16,991 nucleotides of DNA from Candidatus Latescibacterota bacterium (GTDB lineage Bacteria > JAAXHH01 > JACQVL01): assembly GCA_016209865.1 (NCBI GenBank), contig JACQVL010000306.1, positions 1 to 16,991 of the forward strand. Reading direction: 5' to 3'. The position numbers and the translations under genes were made by a program. Under the pieces are notes generated by a model, which was not told the origin of the DNA, made no database searches, and was given only the letters and a program-made list of their open reading frames with translations. Below are positions 1 through 7,094 of the stretch, piece after piece. Each line of letters starts with the position of its first letter. The stretch's first letter is position 1.

Positions 1-1595
1 CGGCGTGCCGCGTCCATCAGGTAGACATCGATCCCGGTGTCCCGGTCGGAGGTGAACGCGAGCCACCGTCCATCCGGCGACCAGGCGGGCGCGGTGTCGT
101 TGTGCCGCCCCTGCGTGAGGCCCTCGACCTGGCCGGTGTCCGGGTCGATCATAAACAGGTTGGTCCACCCGGCCTGATCGCCGCCGTCCGCCCGGTCGGA
201 GGTGAACGCGAGCCACCGTCCATCCGGCGACCAGGCCGGGTCGCGGTCTTCGTACAGATCGTTCGTCAGCTTCATCAGCCGTCCAGAGTCGGAATCGACG
301 AGGTACAGGTCGGACTGGCCGCCCTGGCTCAGCCCGGAGAACACGATCCGTCGGCCATCCGGCGACCACGACGGGGACGACAGTCCGACGAGGTCGTCGA
401 ACCGGAAGCGCCGCTCCAGGGCGCGGGTCTTCAGGTTCCAGACGTACAGCACGTCCTGCGCCTCGCTCTGCGAGACGAACGCGACCTGCCAGTTGCGGTT
501 GACCGCCATCTTGCTCCGGAGGAAGTGGAACGACTCGAACTTCGGCGACCGCCCGCCCCGGACGAGGAGTTGGACGTGCTGCTCGGTCTCGTTGAGCGGG
601 GCCCAGCAGAGGTCTTCGTACCCTTCACGCGTGCTCAAGAACACCAGACCCGCGTCCTCCGTCGAATCGGCGGCGGCCGGGACGCACGCCGGTTTGATGT
701 TCAGGCCGCGCGTCGTCAGCGGGCGCGCCGCCCTATCCGGCAGGTCCGTCCGGGCGAGCAGGGGATAGTACTGCTTGCGCAGGTCGTACGTCCACTCCTC
801 GCTCAACGCGTTCAGACTCTTGCCCGTCGATATCCGCACGATCTCCTCGAACGACCGGCCGCGCCACCAGTTCTCGAACATCAGTTCGATGACCTCATCC
901 CCGTACCGTTCGGCCAGGAACTTCAGGAACGACTCCCCTTCCTTGTACATCAGGAACGTGCCGTAGATGGCGTTGATCTGCGGGAGTCCGACCAGGTAGC
1001 CGGAGAGGACGGCGTCCCGGATGATCATATCCGCTTCCGCGCTCCACCCTTCGGACCAGTGCTCCGCCAGGCCTTCCATGAACCAGAGGGGCGGTCCGAC
1101 GGTCAGCGGCCGATGGTGGGTCATGTACACCGACTTGATCTTTTCGATCGTAAAGACGTGGACGAGTTCATGCCGGAGGACTTTGTCGAACTCGTAGTAC
1201 GAGCCGAGATGGGGGATGACGACCCGGCCTTTGAGGAATTCCGTGAACGCGCCGACGGATTCCGGGAGAAACTCCGGGATGGTGTTCGTTTCCTCGAAGT
1301 ATTGATGCGCACTGTACAGGATGAGCGGGATGCGCCGGTGGATGGAGAGGCTGAACCGGGATTCGAGCACCCGGTAGCTCTGCTCCGCCGACGCCGCCGC
1401 GATTTCAGCTAAGGCGCGCTCTTCGGGGTAGTAGTACAGGTCGATATGCTCGGTCTGCATCACCTGCCAGTCGAACGACGAGTACTGGACTTTGTTCCGT
1501 CCGAACGTGTTGTAGTACTGGGCCGACGCCAGCGCCGGCCAGACGCCGGTCCAGACGACCATGCCCATCAGTGCAAGCCACAGACGACGACGCAT
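1..1595 (-). CDS. Secreted HEXXH metallopeptidase with TolB-like PD40 blades (C-terminus beyond left edge)
   Basis: The first 531 residues are visible and the gene runs off the window. The start ATG (1593-1595) is preceded by GAGGA with an 8-nt gap, a good ribosome binding site. Residues 1-25 form a Sec signal peptide ending in a plausible ALASAQ cleavage site. A peptidase MA-like region carries RHELVH (H142, E143, H146), with a likely third zinc ligand E174 in WFMEGLAEH. From about residue 405, PD40 propeller blades follow; the motif WSPDGR occurs three times (about 410, 455 and 505). This pairing of a zinc-peptidase domain with a TolB-type propeller is a known family layout for exported proteins. 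The substrate is unknown. It follows the S8 protease with a 32-nt gap and is probably co-transcribed, giving two exported peptidases in a row. Confidence 0.88.
   Translation of the reverse strand, partial: MRRRLWLALMGMVVWTGVWPALASAQYYNTFGRNKVQYSSFDWQVMQTEHIDLYYYPEERALAEIAAASAEQSYRVLESRFSLSIHRRIPLILYSAHQYFEETNTIPEFLPESVGAFTEFLKGRVVIPHLGSYYEFDKVLRHELVHVFTIEKIKSVYMTHHRPLTVGPPLWFMEGLAEHWSEGWSAEADMIIRDAVLSGYLVGLPQINAIYGTFLMYKEGESFLKFLAERYGDEVIELMFENWWRGRSFEEIVRISTGKSLNALSEEWTYDLRKQYYPLLARTDLPDRAARPLTTRGLNIKPACVPAAADSTEDAGLVFLSTREGYEDLCWAPLNETEQHVQLLVRGGRSPKFESFHFLRSKMAVNRNWQVAFVSQSEAQDVLYVWNLKTRALERRFRFDDLVGLSSPSWSPDGRRIVFSGLSQGGQSDLYLVDSDSGRLMKLTNDLYEDRDPAWSPDGRWLAFTSDRADGGDQAGWTNLFMIDPDTGQVEGLTQGRHNDTAPAWSPDGRWLAFTSDRDTGIDVYLMDAAR
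41..236 (-). repeat. 46-bp exact direct repeat inside the propeller domain
   Basis: Positions 41-86 and 191-236 are identical over 46 bp and lie 150 bp (50 codons) apart, so the reading frame is kept. They encode the same stretch of two successive PD40 blades around WSPDGRWLAFTSDR. A third, diverged blade copy lies near 350-370, 45 codons away. Identity that includes synonymous positions suggests recent duplication or gene conversion between blades. Confidence 0.85.
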
Positions 1596-1627
1596 AGGAT
1601 CGTTCCTCACATTCCCGTCCGTCCGGC

Positions 1628-3724
1628 CTATCGCAGGAGGATCATCTTCTTCGTCGAGATGAACGCCCCGGCGGTCAGGCGGTAGAGGTACAGACCGCTG
1701 GCGAGGGCCCGCCCCCGCTCGTCGGTGCCATCCCAGGCCTCGACGTAGTGGCCGGCGGTCATCGGCCGGTTGACGAGGACGCGCACCGGCTGGCCGAGCA
1801 CGTTGGAGATCGTCAGGGTCACGTGCACGGAGCTGAGCAGGTCGAACTCGATCTGGGTCGAAGCATTAAACGGGTTGGGGTAGTTCTGGAACAGGGCAAA
1901 CTGCGGGGGGGCGACGCGGTTGAAGGTGATCGAGGACGCCGCCGGAAGGGAGACGATCGTGCCCCCGGCCGTGACCGCCTGGAGGGTGTATTCATACCGC
2001 GCACCGGCCACGACGGTCGAGTCGAGGAAGGTCGTCGTCCGCAGACCGGTAAAGATGCCCAGGCCGGCCCCCGGGATGAGGAGCGGGTTGGCGCGGACGA
2101 CCTCGTTCGTCGTCAGGTTGCGCCTGATGAGGTTCCAGCCCCGGTTGTACACCTCACGAGTCGTCTGCCAGGTGAGCAGCACCCCGTTCGTCTGATTGGA
2201 CGCCTCGAACGAGACAATCCGGATGCCGTCCCCGCCCGACAGGTAGGCTTCCAGAGCATTGACGACCCCCCAGCCCCGGAGGGTATCGGGGGTGCTCGCC
2301 TGATGAGCGGTTCGTCTCAGGGCATCCTTGACTTGCTCGGGCGTCCAGGTGGGGTACACTTCCAGCAAGAGGGCGGCGACCCCGGCGACCAGGGGCGTGG
2401 AGAACGAGGTTCCGTTCGACCGGACGAACCGGGTCGGGTTGTGCGGGTCGGCGACACGGACGCCCACGCCCATCGCCACGACATCCGGCTTGATCCGGCC
2501 GTCGTACGTCGGTCCTATAGAGCTGAACGACGCCCGGGTCCCGGTCGAATCCACCGCCCCGATCGAGATCGCCCCGTCCGCGTCGGCGGGGGCGATCATC
2601 TTCTGCCAGAACGACTGTCCTTCATTCCCCATCGCGTTCACCACGACGATGCCCCGGCTGGCGGCGATGTTGGCCGCCTGCGTCGTCACCGCGGTGTGGC
2701 CGTCCATATCGGCATACTGGTACCAGTCGTTATACCCGAGGGAACTGCTGACCACATCCACCCCCATGCTGTCCGCCCACTCGATCGCCCGCATCCACCA
2801 GTCTTCCTCGACCTGCTGTTCGAACGCCACTGTTTCCGTCTTGGCTAACAGAAACCGGGCACCGTACGCCGGGCCGATCAGGCTGCCCGGCGCGTACCCC
2901 CCGACGGTGGACAGGGTTTCCGTCCCATGATCGTGCTGGCCGGACGAGTCCTGGCCCGGCTCGTTGGCGGTGTTGGTATCGCCGTTGATGAAATCGCGCT
3001 GGGCGATGACGCGCGTCCGCAGGCTGTCGAACGCGACATGATCGAGGAGAAACCCGGTGTCGAGCATGGCGATCAGTACCCCGCGGCCGGACAGTCCTAA
3101 GTCGTGCAGGTCGGGCACGTGCATCTGGGCAAGCTGGGTGAGCGATGCCCCGTAACTCAGCCGGAATGCCTCCGCCGTGGTCAGCCGCTTCGGCTGAGCG
3201 TCATCGGCGAGCGGTTCGACGAGAGGCCGCCGGTAGACGGCGACGGGCGCGATCGACCGGACGAACGGCAGGGTAGCGAGCCGCCGGATGACGGCCGGAG
3301 TCGCCGCGACACTCACCCCGTTCAGCCATCGGGATGTCCCACGCAGCCGCGCCCCCATCGCCGCGACCTGTCGCACATACACGTCTGACACCGGCAGGTC
3401 GTAGAAATCGACCACCTCGGCGCCCCCTCGCGCCACCCGTCGCTGCCGGGCCTGCGGGACGAGCGTCCGCTCGTACGCGCTGACCGCCATGCGGTACGCC
3501 TGCTCATCCAGCAGCCCTTTATCAGTGAAAAAGACCCAGACGATGAGGGAATCGTCTGGGGATGCCTCCTGCAGCCTCGTCAGTACACGAGGGGGGAGTC
3601 GCTCCGGGTCGGGCGGCTGGACGAGCGCCGGACGCGGCCGGGGGGGCATCGCTCCAAGGGCGACCGGGACGAAGCTGGCGAGGATCATCCCACAGACAAG
3701 GATCAGGGCGAGACGAGAAGACAT
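1628..3724 (-). CDS. Secreted subtilisin-like S8 serine protease with C-terminal type A sorting domain
   Basis: This 698-aa exported endopeptidase has a signal peptide (residues 1-24), a likely I9-type propeptide (about 60-165) and an S8 catalytic domain (about 210-495). The triad is D222 (AMLDTGF), H266 (HDHGTE) and S440 (NGTSFSTP), with oxyanion-hole N367 (NAMGNEG). All key residues are present. Residues 500-605 look like a fibronectin-like linker. Residues 611-698 form a FlgD/Por-type sorting domain: it opens with FQNYPNPFN, has the GxYVxAWDGTDxxGRxLASGLYLYRL pattern, and ends in a basic TKKMILLR tail. In Bacteroidetes this domain directs export by the type IX system; whether that system exists here cannot be seen. 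No Shine-Dalgarno precedes the ATG at 3722-3724, but the signal peptide supports that start. The gene lies between the 4TM gene and the metallopeptidase gene. Confidence 0.93.
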   Translation of the reverse strand: MSSRLALILVCGMILASFVPVALGAMPPRPRPALVQPPDPERLPPRVLTRLQEASPDDSLIVWVFFTDKGLLDEQAYRMAVSAYERTLVPQARQRRVARGGAEVVDFYDLPVSDVYVRQVAAMGARLRGTSRWLNGVSVAATPAVIRRLATLPFVRSIAPVAVYRRPLVEPLADDAQPKRLTTAEAFRLSYGASLTQLAQMHVPDLHDLGLSGRGVLIAMLDTGFLLDHVAFDSLRTRVIAQRDFINGDTNTANEPGQDSSGQHDHGTETLSTVGGYAPGSLIGPAYGARFLLAKTETVAFEQQVEEDWWMRAIEWADSMGVDVVSSSLGYNDWYQYADMDGHTAVTTQAANIAASRGIVVVNAMGNEGQSFWQKMIAPADADGAISIGAVDSTGTRASFSSIGPTYDGRIKPDVVAMGVGVRVADPHNPTRFVRSNGTSFSTPLVAGVAALLLEVYPTWTPEQVKDALRRTAHQASTPDTLRGWGVVNALEAYLSGGDGIRIVSFEASNQTNGVLLTWQTTREVYNRGWNLIRRNLTTNEVVRANPLLIPGAGLGIFTGLRTTTFLDSTVVAGARYEYTLQAVTAGGTIVSLPAASSITFNRVAPPQFALFQNYPNPFNASTQIEFDLLSSVHVTLTISNVLGQPVRVLVNRPMTAGHYVEAWDGTDERGRALASGLYLYRLTAGAFISTKKMILLR

Positions 3725-3744
3725 AAAGAATAGGGAAGGAAGAG

Positions 3745-3801
3745 CAGGTTGAGTGATAGTGAAGTAAGGAAGTTTTTAACCTGAACCTCAACCTTAACCT
3801 T
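3745..3801. repeat. Intergenic inverted element, AACCTN family
   Basis: Four hexamer units AACCTN run from 3778 to 3801. A single inverted partner, CAGGTTGAG (3745-3753), lies on the other side of a short core and pairs with CTCAACCT at 3787-3794. The right arm overlaps the 3' end of the 4TM membrane-protein gene and supplies its TAA stop (3794-3796). It is the weakest example of the inverted-arm architecture seen elsewhere in this window. Confidence 0.55.
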
Positions 3802-4369
3802 CTTCTTCCATAATCGGAGTCGTCAGGGGCCGGGTAGAGGTTCGATGGGCCATCATCCGACGGCGGAGGATCAGCCCAACCAGGAGGAACAGGCACAACA
3901 CCGCCGCGCTGAGGGGGAGGGCGAGAGCAGGTCCGACGTAGGCCGTCGTGAGCTGGGCCAACCGGATGCCCACGACGCCGCCGAACAGAAACCGTTGTTC
4001 GAGCGAGAACGCCTCGATCAGGCTCGACGCCGTCGTCCCGGACACGACCGTGACGGCTCCGGTCATCAGCGACAGGATGAGCAACAGGGCATGGTGGTTT
4101 CGGAGACGGTTCCACCCGGAGAGGATGAGCATGACCGGGATGCCATACGCCCAATACCCGAACGCTAAAAACAGGACGGAGGATAGGATGGCTCCCGCCC
4201 GCCCGCCGGCATTCAGGGCGTTCTCCGCCTCCCGGCTGGAATTCGGATAATCGTTCGCCGAATAGGTCAACAGACTGACGACGACGAGTCCCGCCAGGAG
4301 AAGGAACAGCAGCCCGACGAGTCGATTCCGATGCTCAATCGCCCGACGACCCTGCATGGGAGTTGACAT
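3794..4369 (-). CDS. Stand-alone FtsK/SpoIIIE-type 4TM N-terminal membrane domain
   Basis: This 191-aa membrane protein has about four hydrophobic segments: residues 18-37, a GAILSSVLFLAFGYWAYGIPVM region at about 58-82, about 93-112, and about 142-168. The layout (basic N-terminus, first TM, a SANDYPN loop, then an NAGGRAGA segment) is the FtsK_4TM pattern that anchors DNA translocases at the septum. The RecA-like motor and the gamma DNA-reading domain are absent: the ORF stops after a short basic tail, MEEEG, and an S8 protease gene follows. It could be a truncated ftsK or a free-standing anchor. No Shine-Dalgarno precedes the ATG, which is itself formed by the neighbouring ATCCAAA repeat; M5 (4357) is an alternative start. 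The TAA stop lies in another repeat. Confidence 0.75.
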   Translation of the reverse strand: MSTPMQGRRAIEHRNRLVGLLFLLLAGLVVVSLLTYSANDYPNSSREAENALNAGGRAGAILSSVLFLAFGYWAYGIPVMLILSGWNRLRNHHALLLILSLMTGAVTVVSGTTASSLIEAFSLEQRFLFGGVVGIRLAQLTTAYVGPALALPLSAAVLCLFLLVGLILRRRMMAHRTSTRPLTTPIMEEEG

Positions 4370-4468
4370 TTTGGATTTTGGATTTTCAATTTTGGATTGA
4401 ACCCCATTGACCGTGCTCGTCTCACGTCACCCTGTCTGGAATCCAAAATCCAAAATCTAAAATCCAAA
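4370..4468. repeat. Intergenic inverted element, ATCCAAA heptamer family
   Basis: The left arm (4370-4397) is four 7-bp units read as ATCCAAA on the minus strand, one of them variant. The right arm (4441-4468) is four units in the opposite orientation: ATCCAAA, ATCCAAA, ATCTAAA, ATCCAAA. The core (4398-4440) is 43 bp and unlike the arms. The arms could fold into a 28-bp stem with a few mismatches. The element fills the whole gap between the unknown 184-aa gene (stop at 4474-4476) and the 4TM gene (ATG at 4367-4369). Confidence 0.85.
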
Positions 4469-4473
4469 ATCGA

Positions 4474-5028
4474 TCAATGACGGCTGTTGCCCGGCACGTG
4501 AATACACCACAGGCTGGGGATGAGGTGTCCATTGAAGATCTCATGGATGGCGAATTTCAACGACGCCATGTAGCTGTACTTATGCCCGGCGCTGGGGAAA
4601 TCACCGGCGACGATCTTGGGGTCTCGCAGAAAGAGCGACAACAGCAGACAGCTCACCCCGTACGGGGAGATCGTGTTCTCCCGGTGAGGGTCGAACAGGT
4701 TCGGGACGACGATCTGATCCTTGAATTCTTCGGCGAACTTTTTCCCGAAATACGAGGCACGGAAGTCCGGGTTAAACTTGCCGAGCATCGCCTTCTGCTC
4801 AGGCGTGAAGTCGAGGGTCTGTTTCCCTTCGCGATAGGCTTTGGCCCACTCCTTTAGCGCCTGGGTGAGGACCGGGACGACTCGCGCCGTCGTCCCCTCG
4901 CCAGCCCTCTCGAAATGCCAGTTCAGGTCGAACGTGGCCATGTCGAACTGATCATCGATGGCCAGCGATCCCCGTCCCATGTGTCGATGATATTCTTGTT
5001 GTCGTCGAATCTCGTCCGCAACCGCCAT
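4474..5028 (-). CDS. Conserved-looking soluble protein of unknown function (184 aa)
   Basis: I do not recognise this protein. The start at 5026-5028 (MAVADEI...) is chosen because a strong GGAGGAG lies 6 nt upstream. An in-frame ATG at 5163 would make it 45 residues longer but overlaps the TPR gene and lacks such a site. The protein has no signal peptide or membrane segment. It is mixed alpha/beta with a helical, charged middle (residues 52-105, including EFKDQIVVPNLFD at 101-113) and an aromatic, His-containing end (HKYSYM at 149-154, SLWCIHVPG at 172-180). It starts 59 nt after the TPR lipoprotein stop in the same direction, so it is probably in the same transcript. The stop is followed within 5 nt by the ATCCAAA repeat arm. 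Confidence 0.75.
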   Translation of the reverse strand: MAVADEIRRQQEYHRHMGRGSLAIDDQFDMATFDLNWHFERAGEGTTARVVPVLTQALKEWAKAYREGKQTLDFTPEQKAMLGKFNPDFRASYFGKKFAEEFKDQIVVPNLFDPHRENTISPYGVSCLLLSLFLRDPKIVAGDFPSAGHKYSYMASLKFAIHEIFNGHLIPSLWCIHVPGNSRH

Positions 5029-5087
5029 ACCTGGCTCCTCCTTCAGATATACGGCATACAGCCCTGAACGGGTGCATGTCCGCTTCG

Positions 5088-6023
5088 TCACCGGTTCCGG
5101 TATTTCTCCAGGTTCCGTTTCGCGCTCGTATTCGTCGGCTCGATACGGAGCGTATCCTGCCACGTCGCGATCGCACTGTGATAGTCCCCGGATTGGGCAA
5201 ACGCGCGACCCAGGTTGTTGTACGCCTCGACGTAGAACGGATCGATGTCTATCGCCGTCCGGTACGCCACGATGGCCTCGTCATACCGGCCGAGGTCGGT
5301 GTAGAGATACCCGAGGTTATTGTGCGCTTCGGCCAGGCCGGGGTCGAGCCGGCTCGCCCGGTACAACGCGGCGATCGCCTGGGCCATCTCCCCCTTATAG
5401 TAGAGGACAACTCCGAGGTTATTGTACACCATCGCGTAGGCTGAGTCGACCTCAACAGCACGCGTGTACAGCGCGATCGCCCGGTCGAGGTCATCCGTGC
5501 GACTCGCTTCCTCGGCCAGAGAGTACGCCCGGATGTTGAAGTTGCCCGACGAGACTTCGAGGGCGAATTTGAAGTTCTGCCTGGCTTCTCCGTACTCAGG
5601 ATCGAGAGCGAGCGCGCGCTGGTACGCCTCGAGTGCCTGAGCGTACTGGCCGCGCTTGAACGCGATGTACCCGACATTGTTGTACGCTTCGGCGAATGAG
5701 GGGTCGAGCTGGATGGCTCGCCCAAACTCCACCACCGCCCGGTCGTAGTCATCCCGCTTAAAATACCCCAGACCCAAGAAATTATGCAACCGAGCGTTCT
5801 GAGGCTGGCGTTGCGACGCCCGGTTCCACGACTCGATCGCTCGTATGTACTCCCCACGGGCGAACGCATCGATTCCGTCGGCGACCAGGTCTTCAGCGTC
5901 GAGCGATACCGTCCCCATCCGGTCGGAGCTGCCCGATCTCTGGGAGGCAGCACATCCCAGCGAGAGCAAGAACACCACCCCGATGAGTAAAGAAACCTGA
6001 TGGAATGTTCTCAATGGTATCAT
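5088..6023 (-). CDS. TPR-repeat lipoprotein
   Basis: This 311-aa exported lipoprotein has an N-terminal hydrophobic signal (about residues 9-20) and a lipobox SLGC with acylated Cys24. About seven tetratricopeptide repeats follow: residues 42-75, 76-109, 110-143, a diverged stretch at 144-162, then 163-196, 197-230, 231-264 and 265-298. Typical TPR positions are clear (AYNNxGxxxFxxGxYxxAxxxYxxALxLDP). TPR lipoproteins are protein-interaction scaffolds in the periplasm or at a membrane; the partner here is unknown. The gene starts 44 nt after purQ on the same strand. The binding site is weak (AAGG close to the ATG). A TTG at codon 4 would also keep a working signal, so the exact start is uncertain by three codons. 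Confidence 0.88.
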   Translation of the reverse strand: MIPLRTFHQVSLLIGVVFLLSLGCAASQRSGSSDRMGTVSLDAEDLVADGIDAFARGEYIRAIESWNRASQRQPQNARLHNFLGLGYFKRDDYDRAVVEFGRAIQLDPSFAEAYNNVGYIAFKRGQYAQALEAYQRALALDPEYGEARQNFKFALEVSSGNFNIRAYSLAEEASRTDDLDRAIALYTRAVEVDSAYAMVYNNLGVVLYYKGEMAQAIAALYRASRLDPGLAEAHNNLGYLYTDLGRYDEAIVAYRTAIDIDPFYVEAYNNLGRAFAQSGDYHSAIATWQDTLRIEPTNTSAKRNLEKYRNR

Positions 6024-6067
6024 GCCTTATCCAGATTGTCAACGAATTTTTCGAGGACGAGAGAAAA

Positions 6068-6868
6068 TTACAGATTCTCCTTCACATACCGGACCGCGTT
6101 CTGGAAGATAAACAGCCCGTCCGGCTGCGCGTTGCACGGCTCCCGCGTCCAGCGCGGATGGTGCGTCGGATGGGTGTGCCGCTCCGGGTGGGGCATCAGG
6201 CCGAAGAGACGGCCGGTGGTGTCACACAACCCGGCGATGTCCTCGACCGACCCGTTCGGGTTCCAGGGGTACGGGACTCCATCCGTCCCGGTCGCCCCCG
6301 GTGGACACGTGTACCGGAGCGCGACCTGCCCGCTCGACCGGAGCCGGTCGAGGACGGCGTCCGACTGGGGCACGATCTTCCCCTCCCCGTGAGCAACGGG
6401 CATGTAGACCGTCTCCGGCATCGACCGGGTGAAGACACACGGACTCTCCGGGTTGGGCTGGAGGTAGACCCATCGGCACTCGAACTTCCCGGAATCGTTG
6501 AAGAACACGGTCGCCTCCTGCACCCGGTGTCCTGGCCGCGTCTCCGGGAGGAGGCCGATCTTGACGAGCACCTGGAACCCGTTGCACACCCCGAACATCA
6601 GCTTGCCCGCCCCGATAAACCCCTCGACTTCGTCCAGCAGTTTCAACCGGAGTTCGTTCGCCAACACTTTCCCGGCGGAGATATCGTCCCCATACGAGAA
6701 CCCGCCGGGCAGCATCAGGATGTCATACTCCGACAGCCGGCGGCGACCCGCGATGAACTCGTTGATGTGCACCAGATCGACCCGGTCCGCGCCCGCTAAG
6801 ACGAACGCGTGGACGGCCTCGTGGTCGCAGTTGATCCCGGCGGCGCGAAGGACAAGGACGGAGGGCAT
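6068..6868 (-). CDS. purQ: Phosphoribosylformylglycinamidine (FGAM) synthase subunit PurQ, glutaminase
   Basis: PurQ releases ammonia from glutamine and passes it to PurL for step 4 of de novo purine synthesis (FGAR to FGAM). The 266-aa protein is a class I glutamine amidotransferase. Nucleophile C95 lies in FGVCNGFQ, and H227 and E229 lie in GLMPHPERH. GGFSYGDD (55-62) and HGEGK (160-164) are also family motifs. It is somewhat longer than the B. subtilis enzyme. The start at 6866-6868 (MPSVLVLRAAG) is set by AGGAG with a 9-nt gap and by the family N-terminus. An in-frame ATG at 6952 would only translate repeat sequence. It follows purL after a 226-nt gap filled by an AGTGACG element. Confidence 0.96.
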   Translation of the reverse strand: MPSVLVLRAAGINCDHEAVHAFVLAGADRVDLVHINEFIAGRRRLSEYDILMLPGGFSYGDDISAGKVLANELRLKLLDEVEGFIGAGKLMFGVCNGFQVLVKIGLLPETRPGHRVQEATVFFNDSGKFECRWVYLQPNPESPCVFTRSMPETVYMPVAHGEGKIVPQSDAVLDRLRSSGQVALRYTCPPGATGTDGVPYPWNPNGSVEDIAGLCDTTGRLFGLMPHPERHTHPTHHPRWTREPCNAQPDGLFIFQNAVRYVKENL

Positions 6869-6907
6869 GGAAGGACGCTCCTGGAAGGGAAACGTTGAGA
6901 CACTATT

Positions 6908-7086
6908 AGTGACGAGTGACGAGTGACACGTGACGAGTAGACCCAAGAACATTGAGCATAATCGAACTCCTGATGTGGCGATTCAGCTGTCCAAGCGGCC
7001 CTCTATTCCTGCTCAGTCGGCTGCTGGGACGTAGGACGACTGACTATTTGCCTTTAACTCGTCACTCGTCACTGGTCACTCGTCAC
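6908..7086. repeat. Intergenic inverted element, AGTGACG heptamer family, copy 1
   Basis: The left arm (6908-6938) is tandem AGTGACG-type units. The right arm (7057-7086) is the same units inverted (ACTCGTC ...), including the variant AGTGACC also seen in copy 2. The core (6939-7056) is 118 bp and shows no gene or match to the other cores. It fills the purL-purQ gap, starting about 8 nt after the purL stop. The purQ binding site lies outside the other arm. Confidence 0.85.
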
Positions 7087-7094
7087 CGCTTTTC

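Noticed and set aside
102-1412. 436-codon plus-strand frame opposite the metallopeptidase gene
   Set aside because: Antisense shadow of a gene with HEXXH and PD40 motifs; the translation has no recognisable domain.
1748-2848. 366-codon plus-strand frame opposite the S8 protease
   Set aside because: Antisense shadow; the minus strand shows a complete catalytic triad and sorting domain.
6014-6042. TTGACA-17-TACCAT promoter-like pair over the TPR lipoprotein start
   Set aside because: The -10 would lie inside the first codons, so its transcript would lack the start and part of the signal peptide; more likely read-through from purQ, or chance.
6869-6952. N-terminal extension of purQ from ATG 6952
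   Set aside because: The added 28 residues translate the AGTGACG arm and leader; the family N-terminus and AGGAG support 6868.
6908-7086. CRISPR-like repeats in the AGTGACG arms
   Set aside because: Units are 7 bp, contiguous and inverted between arms; no repeat-spacer spacing and no cas gene.
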